A DNA stretch of 64,000 nt, from the NCBI RefSeq assembly GCF_025961225.1, contig NZ_JAOQNG010000002.1:434001-498000 (forward strand). The letters run 5' to 3'. How positions within the stretch are numbered: position 1 is the stretch's first letter; every line of letters starts with the position of its first letter. This DNA is from Azospirillum canadense. Its GTDB lineage: Bacteria; Pseudomonadota; Alphaproteobacteria; Azospirillales; Azospirillaceae. Made by a program: the position numbers and the translations under genes. Below the pieces are notes generated by a model. That model was not told the origin of the DNA, searched no databases, and saw only the letters and a program-made list of their open reading frames with translations. Positions 34,388 through 42,505 of this stretch are shown piece by piece.

Positions 34388-35488
34388 GTGACCAGTGAAT
34401 CGGTCGGCCAGGACGTCGGCGGCACCCGGCCGCGGACGTCGCGTACGTTCAATGGAAAACGCCTGCTCCTGTCCGGCGCGGCGCTCCTCCTCGGCATCGG
34501 GGCGGCCGTGTACGCCCAGGAATGGTGGACGGTCGGCCGCTTCATCGAGAGCACCGACGATGCCTATGTCGGCGGCGACACCACGGTCATGGCGCCCAAG
34601 GTCGCCGGCCTGATCGCCGAAGTGGCGGTCGGCGACAACCAGCGCGTCCGCTCCGGCGACCTGCTGGTCAAGCTGGACGACCGGGACTACCGCGCCGCCT
34701 TGGCGAAAGCGTCGGCGGCGGTGTCCGGGCAAAAGGCGACGCTGGAAAACCTGGACGCGCAGGACAAGCTGCAACAGGCGGTGATCCAGCAGGCGCAGGC
34801 CGACATCGACGCCGCCGAGGCGGAGATCGTGCGGACCCGCAGCGACCAGGTGCGCTATCGCGAACTGTCGGCGACCGCGTCGGGCTCGGTGCAGAATTTC
34901 CAGAAGGCGGACGCCGACTACAAACGGGCGGTCGCCGCCGGCCAACGGGCGCGCGCCGCGCTGGAAGCGGCACGGCGCCAGCAGGACGTGATCGCCGCGC
35001 AGAAGCAGCAGGCGCAGGCGGCGCTGGCCGGGGCCATCGCCGATCGCGACACCGCCGCGCTGAACGTCGGCTACACCGAACTGCGCGCGCCCTTTGACGG
35101 CGTCGTCGGCAACCGCAGCGCCCGCACCGGCGGCTTTGCGACGGTCGGCGCCCAACTCGTCGCCATCGTTCCGGCCCAGGGGCTGTGGGTTGACGCCAAC
35201 TTCAAGGAAAGCCAGATCGCCCGGATGCGGCCCGGCCTGCCGGTGACGATCAAGGCGGACATCCTGCCCGGCGAGACCTTCCGCGGCCACGTCGAAAGCC
35301 TCGCGCCCGCCACCGGCGCCCAGTTCAGCGTGCTGCCACCGGAAAACGCCACCGGCAACTTCACGAAGATCGTCCAGCGCGTTCCGGTCCGCGTTCGCCT
35401 GGACGCCGACGCCGCCACGTTGGGTCGACTGCGCCCAGGACTGTCGGTCACCGCGGAGGTCGACGAGCGCCCCGCCGACCAGCGCTGA
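34388..35488 (+). CDS. EmrA/HlyD-type periplasmic adaptor
   Basis: 366 residues from GTG 34388. A basic cytoplasmic start and one membrane helix (LLLSGAALLLGIGAAVYAQ) lead to the EmrA hallmark STDDAYVGGDTTVMAPKVAGLIAEVAVGDNQRVRSGDLLVKLDD, a long helical hairpin (95-215), the second lipoyl half (LRAPFDGVVGNRSARTGGF) and FVDANFKE-like LWVDANFKESQIARM. EmrA-type proteins work with EmrB-type DHA2 MFS pumps. Such a pump is encoded at 38199-39752, four kilobases away, and the promoter regions of both genes share operator-like dyads. Confidence 0.92.
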   Translation: MTSESVGQDVGGTRPRTSRTFNGKRLLLSGAALLLGIGAAVYAQEWWTVGRFIESTDDAYVGGDTTVMAPKVAGLIAEVAVGDNQRVRSGDLLVKLDDRDYRAALAKASAAVSGQKATLENLDAQDKLQQAVIQQAQADIDAAEAEIVRTRSDQVRYRELSATASGSVQNFQKADADYKRAVAAGQRARAALEAARRQQDVIAAQKQQAQAALAGAIADRDTAALNVGYTELRAPFDGVVGNRSARTGGFATVGAQLVAIVPAQGLWVDANFKESQIARMRPGLPVTIKADILPGETFRGHVESLAPATGAQFSVLPPENATGNFTKIVQRVPVRVRLDADAATLGRLRPGLSVTAEVDERPADQR

Positions 35489-35498
35489 TGGAACGCCT

Positions 35499-36521
35499 TC
35501 AGGACGCGACCCGCACCAGAACTTTGCCGAAGTTCCGGCCTTCCAGCATGCCGAGGAAGGCGGCGGGCGCGTTCTCCAACCCCTCGGTGACGTCCTCGCG
35601 GTAGCGGATGCGGCCGTCGGCGACCGCCGGCGCCAGATCACGCAGGAAATCGCCGTAGTGCTCGGCCTCGAACTCGTAGTTGATGAAGCCGCGCAGCGTC
35701 AGGCTTTTGGTCAGGACGGCGCGCATGGTGGCCGGCAGGGCGTCGGTGGGATTGTCGGCGACGCCGTTGTACTGCGCGATCAGGCCGCAGACCGGCACGC
35801 GGGCGAAACGGTTCAGCAGGGGAAGCACGGCCTGCCAGACCGCCCCGCCGACATTCTCGAAATAGACGTCGATTCCCTGCGGGCAAGCGGCGGCGAGGCG
35901 TTCCGGCAGCCCGGGCTCCCGGTGGTCGAGCGCCTCGTCGAAGCCCAGTTCCTCCTTGACGAAGCGGCACTTGTCCGCCCCGCCGGCGATGCCCACGGCC
36001 CGCGCGCCGGCCATTTTGGCGAGTTGGCCGACCAGAGACCCGACCGGCCCGCTCGCCGCCGCGACGACCACGGTCTCGCCCGGGCGCGGCCTGCCGATCA
36101 CCTTCAGGCCGGAGTAGGCGGTGAATCCGGGCATGCCCAGCACGCCGAGGCGGGTGGAAGGCGGCGCCAGCGCCGGGTCCACCTTGCGCAGGCCCTGGCC
36201 GTCGGACGGCGCGTGGGTGCGCCACCCCGTCCGGGCAAGGACCAGCTCACCCTTGGCATAGTCGGGATGATCGGACTCCAGCACCTCCGCGACGCTTTCG
36301 CCTTCCATGACGTCGCCGACGCCCACGGGCTTCGCGTAGGACTTCCGGTCGTCCATGCGCCCGCGCATGTAGGGGTCGAGCGACAGCGTCAGCACGCGCA
36401 GCAGCAGGCCGCCGCGCGGTATCTCCGGCACGGCCGTCTCCTCCAGCCGGAAGTTGGCGAGGCTTGGCCGCCCCTGCGGCCGGGACGCAAGGACGATCTG
36501 GCGGGCGCGCTCAAGGCTCAT
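35499..36521 (-). CDS. NADP-dependent MDR-family oxidoreductase (CurA/leukotriene B4 dehydrogenase-like)
   Basis: 340 residues from ATG 36521, GGAGA 9 bases upstream. It belongs to the zinc-free medium-chain reductases that reduce activated double bonds of alkenals and quinones: LSLDPYMRGRM, LGMPGFTAYSGL, nucleotide-binding VVVAAASGPVGSLVGQLAKMAGARAVGIAGG, DVYFENVGGAVWQAVLPLL, LRGFINYEF. A role in detoxifying electrophiles fits the nearby efflux genes. It is 29 bases downstream of the PanE-like gene on the same strand, so probably one operon under the dyad at 37578-37598. Confidence 0.92.
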   Translation of the reverse strand: MSLERARQIVLASRPQGRPSLANFRLEETAVPEIPRGGLLLRVLTLSLDPYMRGRMDDRKSYAKPVGVGDVMEGESVAEVLESDHPDYAKGELVLARTGWRTHAPSDGQGLRKVDPALAPPSTRLGVLGMPGFTAYSGLKVIGRPRPGETVVVAAASGPVGSLVGQLAKMAGARAVGIAGGADKCRFVKEELGFDEALDHREPGLPERLAAACPQGIDVYFENVGGAVWQAVLPLLNRFARVPVCGLIAQYNGVADNPTDALPATMRAVLTKSLTLRGFINYEFEAEHYGDFLRDLAPAVADGRIRYREDVTEGLENAPAAFLGMLEGRNFGKVLVRVAS

Positions 36522-36550
36522 GGCAATGTCTCCACAGGGAAAATGACGGT

Positions 36551-37483
36551 TCACGGCGTCGGCGCGTGAACGCGGCTGTCCCGGTAAACACGCAAATTGA
36601 CGAAGGCGGCCTGCAGAAGCGGCACCGAAACGCCGTGGGCGCGGGCGTGGTCGAGCAGGTCGCCGAGAATGGTGTCGACCTCGACGGCGGCACCGGCCCG
36701 CAGGTCCCGGTACATCGAGGAGGTCTGCGGCGAGCCGGCCGCCGTCAGCGCGCCCTCCTGCCGCTCCAGGAAACCGTCCGACGGGCGATGGCCGCAGGCG
36801 GCCGCGACCGCGGCGCATTCCCCCAGGATGGCCCGCGCGACGTCGGCGCCGCCGGGAACCGCGGCGACCGCGCCGACCGGGCCGCGCAGGAGGCAGGTCA
36901 CCGCCCCGAGGCTGGCGAGCTGCACCCACTTTTCCCACATCGCCTGGATGATGTCGGTGGACGACGCCGCGTCGATGCCGGTGCCCCGCATGGCCTCGTC
37001 CACCGCGCGGATGCGGTCGGTGAGCGTGCCGTCCAGTTCGCCGTAGCGCAGAAGCTGGATCTCGGCGATCTGGCGGATCCGATCGTCGCTTTCGACCGTG
37101 GTTGCCACGACCGCCACGCCGCCGATCACATTGCCCAAGCCGAACCGGTGCGTCAGCGTGTCCATGTGCCGCATGCCGTTCAGAACGGGCAGGATCATCG
37201 TCTCCGGCCCGACGGCGGGCGCGAAATCCTCGATCGCGTCGTCCAGGGCGTAGCCCTTTACGCTGAGCAGGACGAGGTCGTAGATCCCCTCAAGCGCATC
37301 CGCCGTCACCAGCCTCGGCGCGAGGGTCGCGTCGCCGTGCGGGCTGGCGATCCGCAGCCCGTCGCGGCGCAGCCGCGCTGCCTTGGCCGGACGCACCAGG
37401 AAGGTGACGTCGCGGCCGGCCTGCACCAGCCGGGCGCCGTAATAGCCGCCGACCGCGCCGGCTCCGACAACGAGAATTCGCAT
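36551..37483 (-). CDS. ApbA/PanE-family 2-oxoacid reductase (ketopantoate reductase-like)
   Basis: 310 residues from ATG 37483 with GGAGGG upstream. The NADP-binding start MRILVVGAGAVGGYYGARLVQAG, the SVKGYALDDAI and ILPVLNGMRHMD segments and the C-terminal helical domain (KWVQLASLGAVTCLLRGPVG, SSMYRDLRAGAAVEVDTILGDLLDHARAHGV) are family-typical. Ketopantoate reductase makes pantoate for coenzyme A, but many paralogues reduce other 2-oxoacids. Its place in a stress-type regulon suggests a paralogue, not the main PanE; this is inference. It is divergent from the HxlR gene. Confidence 0.88.
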   Translation of the reverse strand: MRILVVGAGAVGGYYGARLVQAGRDVTFLVRPAKAARLRRDGLRIASPHGDATLAPRLVTADALEGIYDLVLLSVKGYALDDAIEDFAPAVGPETMILPVLNGMRHMDTLTHRFGLGNVIGGVAVVATTVESDDRIRQIAEIQLLRYGELDGTLTDRIRAVDEAMRGTGIDAASSTDIIQAMWEKWVQLASLGAVTCLLRGPVGAVAAVPGGADVARAILGECAAVAAACGHRPSDGFLERQEGALTAAGSPQTSSMYRDLRAGAAVEVDTILGDLLDHARAHGVSVPLLQAAFVNLRVYRDSRVHAPTP

Positions 37484-37577
37484 GCCATCCCTCCATGATC
37501 GACTCCGCCGCGGCCGGACTCGGGCTCCACGGCGACCGACACCCGCCTCCGCGCGTGACATCGGTCCTGTAACATGG

Positions 37578-37598
37578 TAACTACTATTATGCAAGTTA
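37578..37598. promoter_or_regulatory. Operator-like dyad TAACT-N11-AGTTA between PanE-like and HxlR genes
   Basis: A perfect 5+5 dyad with an 11-base spacer in the divergent promoter region, 103 bases before the HxlR ATG. It shares TTATGCAAGT with the dyad at 34240-34260 and the layout of the sites at 34271, 39899 and 39917. Autoregulation by the HxlR protein is the simplest reading. Confidence 0.6.
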
Positions 37599-37700
37599 TG
37601 GGCTGGCGGAATCGGATTGCGCGCTTCTCCGGGGGCGCCGATATCAGCCACCCGAGCGAGACAGCGGTGCAATTTCACAAACGTCAGGTGCGGCTCGATC

Positions 37701-38180
37701 ATGCGGCGCAAGAGCTTCAGCGAGATGAAATGTCCGGTCGCCCAAAGCCTGGAGCGCGTGGGCGAGTGGTGGAGCATCCTGATCATGCGCGATGCTTTGC
37801 GCGGCCTTTCCCGCTTTGACGAATTCCAGAAAAGCCTCGACATCGCGCCAAATATCCTTAGCCGCCGGCTGAATGATCTGGTCGAGCACGGGCTTTTGGA
37901 AAAGCGTCGCTATTGCGACGCGCCGCCGCGCGACGAGTATGTACCGACGGAGATCGGCCGCGACTTCCGCTCGGTGGTCCTGGCCATGCTGGCCTGGGGC
38001 AACCGGCATTTTGCACCGGACGGCAAGGCGGTCGTTCTGATGAACACCGAAACGGGCGAAGAGGCGGACCCCGTCCTGGTCGACCGCATCACCGGGAAGC
38101 CGGTCAGCGATCCGGCCTTCAAGACCGCCCGCGGACCGGCCGCCGACGAGACGACACCCTACCCCTACAGCCGGCCATAA
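37701..38180 (+). CDS. HxlR-family transcriptional regulator
   Basis: 159 residues from ATG 37701. The winged helix is typical: CPVAQSLERVGEWWSILIMRDALRGLSRFDEFQKSLDIAPNILSRRLNDLVEHGLLEKRRY, then YVPTEIGRDFRSVVLAMLAWGNRHFAPDG. A single Cys39-like residue (the C of KCPVAQSLE, residue 12) is at the position used by redox-sensing members such as YodB and QorR, so sensing of quinones or other electrophiles is plausible. The C-terminal tail (EEADPVLVDRITGKPVSDPAFKTARGPAADE) is also common in the family. Neighbours are efflux and reductase genes. Confidence 0.93.
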   Translation: MRRKSFSEMKCPVAQSLERVGEWWSILIMRDALRGLSRFDEFQKSLDIAPNILSRRLNDLVEHGLLEKRRYCDAPPRDEYVPTEIGRDFRSVVLAMLAWGNRHFAPDGKAVVLMNTETGEEADPVLVDRITGKPVSDPAFKTARGPAADETTPYPYSRP

Positions 38181-38198
38181 CGCCCCATAACGCCCGGT

Positions 38199-39752
38199 TC
38201 AGTGCGCGTCCGCCGAAGGACCCTTCGGCGGCGCCACCTTCCGCATCAACGGCACCATGGCCGTGACCACCGCGAAGCAGAGGGCCAAGCCGAGGAAAGC
38301 GTCGGCGAAGGTCATGGTCTGCGCCTCCCGGTAGGTGAGCGACCACAGCTGGCGCAGGCCCGCCGCGTGGGCGTGGCTGACATCCCCCACGATCCGCGCA
38401 CCGCGCGCCTCCACCGCGCGCAGAGTGGACAGCATGGCGCTGTTGGTCGCGTTCAGATGCTCGGCCAGCCGTAGGAAATGCAGGTTGGTCCGGTCGTTCA
38501 GGATCGTGCCGCAGGCGGCGATGCCGATGGCCCCGCCCAGGTTCCGCATCAGGTTGAACAGTCCGGACGCCAGCTTCAGCTTGGCCGGCGTCAACCCGCC
38601 CAGCGTCAGAGTCACCGTCGGCGCGACGGCGAACTGCTGGGCGAAGCCGCGCAAGCCCTGGGGAAGCAGCAACTCGCGCCAGCCCCAATCGTGCGTGATG
38701 GGCGTGAAGGACCACATGCTCAGCCCGAACAGGGCGAGGCCGAACATCATCAGCCAGCGCAGGTCGAAGCGCCGGGCGAACATGGTGTAGACGGGGATCG
38801 ACAGGATCTGGAACACGCCGGTGGAAAAGACCGAGATGCCGATGTCCAGCGCGCTGAACCCCCGGACGCGGCCGAGGAACAGCGGCGTCAGGTAGATCGT
38901 GGAGAAGATGCCGACGCCGGTGACGAAGGAGAAGAAGCAGCCCAGCGCGAAATTGCGGTTCTTCAGCGCGGTCAGGTCGACGATCGGGTTGGCGTAGGTC
39001 AGGCTGCGCCAGACGAAACCCACGCCGGCCACCGCGGCCACAATGGTGGAGGCCAGGATCGCCTCATCCTCGAACCACTCCCACCGCGGCCCTTCCTCCA
39101 GCGCGTATTGCAGGCAGCCGAGGAAGGTCGCCAGCAGCGCCACGCCCAGGTAATCGGCGTTCCGGATCAGCGACAGGTCGGGCTTGTCGATCCGCACCAT
39201 CATCGCGACGACGACCGTCACGAAGACGCCGGGGACGAGGTTCACGAAGAACAGCCAGTGCCAGGAGAAATTGTCGGTGATCCAGCCGCCCACCGTCGGC
39301 CCCAGCGTCGGCGCCAGCGAGGCCAGCGCCCCGACCGTCGCTGCGGCGACGACCACCTTCTTGCCCGGAAAGAAGGCGAAGGCGGTGGTGAAGACGGTGG
39401 GGATCATCGATCCGCCCAGGAAGCCCTGCAAGGCCCGGAACACGATCATGCTTTGGATGTCCCAGGCCCAGCCGCACAGCAGGCTGGTCAGGGTGAAGCC
39501 GGCGGCCGACACGCTGAACAGCCAGCGGGTGGACATGACCCGCGCCAGATAGCCGGACAGCGGGATGACGATGATCTCGGCGATCAGGTAGCTGGTCTGC
39601 ACCCAGGCGACCTCGTCCTGGCTGGCCGACAGGCCGCCGCCGATGTCGCGCAGCGACGCCGAGACGATCTGGATGTCCAGCAAGGAGATGAAGAAGCCGA
39701 CGCACATCACGCCGAAGACGAAGATCTTGCGGGCCTCGGACAATTCCGACAT
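38199..39752 (-). CDS. DHA2-family MFS drug efflux pump (EmrB-like)
   Basis: 517 residues from ATG 39752 with GGAAAGGG upstream. Fourteen hydrophobic helices are expected for DHA2 pumps. Visible signatures: GFFISLLDIQIVSASLRDIGGGL and SQDEVAWVQTSYLIAEIIVIPLSGYLARVMSTRWLF (motif A region), FRALQGFLGGSMIPTVF (motif B), LGPTVGGWITDNFSWHWLFFVNLVPG (motif C). It should form a tripartite system with the EmrA-like adaptor at 34388-35488 and a distant outer-membrane channel. It is separated from its adaptor by three genes but shares operator-like dyads with it. Confidence 0.93.
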   Translation of the reverse strand: MSELSEARKIFVFGVMCVGFFISLLDIQIVSASLRDIGGGLSASQDEVAWVQTSYLIAEIIVIPLSGYLARVMSTRWLFSVSAAGFTLTSLLCGWAWDIQSMIVFRALQGFLGGSMIPTVFTTAFAFFPGKKVVVAAATVGALASLAPTLGPTVGGWITDNFSWHWLFFVNLVPGVFVTVVVAMMVRIDKPDLSLIRNADYLGVALLATFLGCLQYALEEGPRWEWFEDEAILASTIVAAVAGVGFVWRSLTYANPIVDLTALKNRNFALGCFFSFVTGVGIFSTIYLTPLFLGRVRGFSALDIGISVFSTGVFQILSIPVYTMFARRFDLRWLMMFGLALFGLSMWSFTPITHDWGWRELLLPQGLRGFAQQFAVAPTVTLTLGGLTPAKLKLASGLFNLMRNLGGAIGIAACGTILNDRTNLHFLRLAEHLNATNSAMLSTLRAVEARGARIVGDVSHAHAAGLRQLWSLTYREAQTMTFADAFLGLALCFAVVTAMVPLMRKVAPPKGPSADAH

Positions 39753-39898
39753 CAGCGCACCCTTTCCGGCGGAATCCGCCGGGCACCCACCCGGCGGTGC
39801 GGGAAAGACCGCCCGCCGTCCACGCGATGGGAGCGGCGGGCACCGGGGCACGTTGCGACCCCAAAGGCTTTCCTCTGCAGGGCCGGACTATGCGCCAG

Positions 39899-39937
39899 TC
39901 ACTTTCATGATGCAAGCCACTTTCATGACGCCTGTCA
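39899..39937. promoter_or_regulatory. Two overlapping operator-like repeats upstream of the MFS pump gene
   Basis: Two directly repeated copies of CACTTTCATGAyGC, 18 bases apart: TCACT-N11-AGCCA at 39899-39919 and CCACT-N11-TGTCA at 39917-39937. The first shares GTnACT and ATGCAAG with the dyad before the HxlR gene and GTnACTTTCATnATGC with the site at 34270. They lie about 150-190 bases before the pump start codon. Confidence 0.55.
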
Positions 39938-39960
39938 TGAATTGCGGCGGACCGCCCGCC

Positions 39961-41202
39961 TCAGCCGAGCAGGCCGGTGAAGGGCAGGAAATCCACAAGG
40001 TCGCCGGCACGGATCTCCGTCGCGTCGGCCGCCATGTCGATCAGCCCGTCGCTCTCCGCCATGGAGGTCAGCACGCCGGAGCTGTTGTTGGGGAACTTGT
40101 GGGCGACGGGACGGCCGTCAGCCCCCGTCTCCAGCCGGGCGCGCAGGAACTCCCGCCGGCCGGGCTTCTTGGTGAAGGAGAAACCGGCCACCACGAGGCT
40201 GCGCGGCACCACGGACTCCCCGCCGGACAGCCGCAGCACCAGCGGTCGCCCGACCAGCATGAAGGTGACCATCGCCGACACCGGGTTGCCGGGCAGCCCG
40301 AGGAACGGGATCTCGCCGACCTGCCCCAATGCCAGTGGCTTGCCGGGGCGCAGCGCCAGCCGCCACAGGTGCAGGGACCCCAGGGCGGCGACCGCGGCCT
40401 TCACATGGTCCTCCTCCCCCACCGACATGCCGCCGGAGGAGACGATAAGATCGACGGACTCAGCGGCGGAGGCCAGAGCGGCGCGCACCGCGTCCGGCTG
40501 GTCGGGAAGGATGCCGAGGTCGCGCAGCTCGACGCCAAGCGCCAGCAGCTGGGCGGCCAGGGTGTAGCGATTGGCGTCGAAGATGGCGCCGTCCGGCTTG
40601 CCGCCGCCCGGTTCGCGAAGCTCATCCCCGGTGGAAAACAGCGCGACACGCAGCCGGCGGCGCACCTGAAGGGTGCTGCGCCCGACCGCGGCGGCCAAGC
40701 CCACTTCCTGGGCGCGCAGTCGCCGGCCCTCCGCCAGGACGACGGCGCCCGCGTGCATGTCCTCCCCCGCCGCGCGCACGTTGCTGCCACGCTCCAGCGG
40801 CGGAACCAGGACGGTGCCGTCGCCGGCCTCGCACTCCTCCTGCATGGCGACGGTGTCGGCGCCATCGGGCAGCGGGGCGCCGGTGAAGATGCGCACCGCA
40901 TCAATCGGCCCGACCTTGCCCGAGAACACCGAGCCCGCCGGAACGCGCCCGACCACCGCGAGGCGCCGCAACTCGGCTGGAACGTCATCCGGTGGAGCGC
41001 GGAACGCCCAGCCGTCCATGGACGACACGGCTATCGGCGGCACGTCGACGCCCGCCGTCACGTCCTCAGCCAGGAAACGGTTCAGCGCGTCGTGCAGCGC
41101 CACCGTCTCGGCGCCGGTCACCGGGCGCACGCCCTCCCGGATCACGGCGAGCGCGTCGTCCAAGGGCAGAAGGCCGGAACCCGGCACGGCGAAGCAATCC
41201 AT
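39961..41202 (-). CDS. moeA: Molybdopterin molybdenumtransferase MoeA
   Basis: 413 residues, full length. All MoeA marks are present: VPPIAVSSMDGWAFRA, the VRIFTGAPLPDGADTVAMQEE strand, RGSNVRAAGEDMHAG, VALFSTGDEL, DANRYTLAAQL, IVSSGGMSVGEEDHVKAAV and FLGLPGNPVSAMVTF. It inserts molybdate into adenylylated molybdopterin in the cytoplasm, the last step of molybdenum cofactor synthesis. No other mo- genes are adjacent. The 208 bases upstream of the MFS gene separate the two. Confidence 0.96.
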   Translation of the reverse strand: MDCFAVPGSGLLPLDDALAVIREGVRPVTGAETVALHDALNRFLAEDVTAGVDVPPIAVSSMDGWAFRAPPDDVPAELRRLAVVGRVPAGSVFSGKVGPIDAVRIFTGAPLPDGADTVAMQEECEAGDGTVLVPPLERGSNVRAAGEDMHAGAVVLAEGRRLRAQEVGLAAAVGRSTLQVRRRLRVALFSTGDELREPGGGKPDGAIFDANRYTLAAQLLALGVELRDLGILPDQPDAVRAALASAAESVDLIVSSGGMSVGEEDHVKAAVAALGSLHLWRLALRPGKPLALGQVGEIPFLGLPGNPVSAMVTFMLVGRPLVLRLSGGESVVPRSLVVAGFSFTKKPGRREFLRARLETGADGRPVAHKFPNNSSGVLTSMAESDGLIDMAADATEIRAGDLVDFLPFTGLLG

Positions 41203-41260
41203 CCTCGTCCACTCTCCGATTGGTCATCGTGCCAGTAGATAGGGTGGGCACGCCGTCCGG

Positions 41261-41782
41261 TCAGCGGGCCGCCCGGTCCGCGTCCGCGAAGGAGCCGAGA
41301 TAGTCCATCTTGCCCACCGTGACGCCGGCGTGGCGGAGCAGGTCGTAGGCCGTCGTGACGTGGAAGAAGAAGTTCGGCAGGGCGTGCATAAGCAGGTAAT
41401 CGTCGGCCCGCAGCAGTGCGCCGGACGGGTGCGTGATCTCCCGGTCTCGGCCCGCCTCGACCGCGGCGGGGTCCACCGACCGCAGGAAGTCCAGCGTCTT
41501 CGCCACGCGCTCCTGCAACTCCGGAAAGCTCGTCTCGTTGTCCTCGAAACGGGGCGCGGCGAGGCCGGTGATGCGGTGGATAGCGAATTTCGACGTGTCG
41601 CTCGCCCGCTGCACCTGGCCGGTCAGCGGGAGCATGTCCGGCGCCAAGCGCAGCTCGACCAGCCGGGACGGATCCATGCCCTGCTCCGCCGCGTGCGCGA
41701 CCCCCTTGTCCAGAAGCGTGGACAGGACGGTCAACCCGCGGGCGAAGACCGGGACGGAAATTCGGTAAAGCGAAAGGCTCAT
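41261..41782 (-). CDS. DUF1993-family protein (DinB-like fold)
   Basis: 173 residues. DUF1993 marks are seen: SLYRISVPVFARGLTVLSTLLDKGVAHA, RLAPDMLPLTGQVQRASDTSKFAIHRITG, FPELQERVAKTLDFL, LPNFFFHVTTAYDLLRHAGVTVGKMDYLG. The histidine in FFFHVTTAYDLLRH recalls the metal site of DinB-like proteins. The function is unknown. It is 58 bases before moeA on the same strand and may share its transcript. Confidence 0.88.
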   Translation of the reverse strand: MSLSLYRISVPVFARGLTVLSTLLDKGVAHAAEQGMDPSRLVELRLAPDMLPLTGQVQRASDTSKFAIHRITGLAAPRFEDNETSFPELQERVAKTLDFLRSVDPAAVEAGRDREITHPSGALLRADDYLLMHALPNFFFHVTTAYDLLRHAGVTVGKMDYLGSFADADRAAR

Positions 41783-42015
41783 CGGGTTTTGTCCATTCCT
41801 GTGCGCCGGGAAGCCGGGATCCGGCGGCGTGGACGGTACGGCGCCACCTGGACGGCATAAAGGACATTAAAGCCACCGTTTGGGACATTCGTCCGGTGGC
41901 GACGGGCGCTGCGAAAAAATGCGCCGAGGGGACCGGAATAAGTCGGCCCGTGCCGAGTCAACCCCACACCGGACAACGAAAGCTCCTTCCAGACAGCCCA
42001 CCGAACGGAGACAGG

Positions 42016-42504
42016 ATGTTCCCTTCGCCACGCAGGATCGCGCGTTCCGCACCGTCCGTCGCGGCCGTGTCGCTGGCCGTCGCCCTCGCGGGCGCGGCTC
42101 CGGCCCTCGCCGACGACAGCGGGGAAGCACGTTTCCTGGCCGAGAACGACGCAGCGATGACGACGATGATGAACGGCATGGCGGTCAAGCCGAGCGGCGA
42201 TGTCGATAAGGATTTCGTCGCCATGATGACCGCCCACCACCAGGGCGCCATCGACATGGCGCTGGCCCTGCTGCGCCACGGCCGCAACGAGCAGCTTCGC
42301 CGCATCGCCCAGGAGATCATCGTCGAGCAGCAGCAGGAGATCGCCGCGATGAAGCTCGCGATCGGCGCCCCCCTGCCCCCTTCGGCGCCAGTCCCGACGC
42401 AAATTGCCCCCACGCAGGCAGCCCCGGACGCAGCCGCGTCCCCGCCGTCGGCGGACGCCATGGCCGCCCACCATCACTCCCATTCCGCCCATCAGGAGCC
42501 CTGA
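42016..42504 (+). CDS. DUF305-family exported protein with His-rich tail
   Basis: 162 residues from ATG 42016, preceded by GGAGACAGG. A signal peptide ends near PALADDS. The DUF305 core contains the conserved FVAMMTAHHQGAIDMALALLRHGRNEQLRRIAQEIIVEQQQEIAAMK. The C-terminus is Pro/Ala-rich and ends in a His cluster (AHHHSHSAHQEP), a likely metal-binding site; DUF305 proteins are often linked to copper. It is probably periplasmic. The next gene starts 2 bases after its stop codon, and the pair is followed by an ECF sigma/anti-sigma pair. Confidence 0.9.
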   Translation: MFPSPRRIARSAPSVAAVSLAVALAGAAPALADDSGEARFLAENDAAMTTMMNGMAVKPSGDVDKDFVAMMTAHHQGAIDMALALLRHGRNEQLRRIAQEIIVEQQQEIAAMKLAIGAPLPPSAPVPTQIAPTQAAPDAAASPPSADAMAAHHHSHSAHQEP

Positions 42505-42505
42505 C

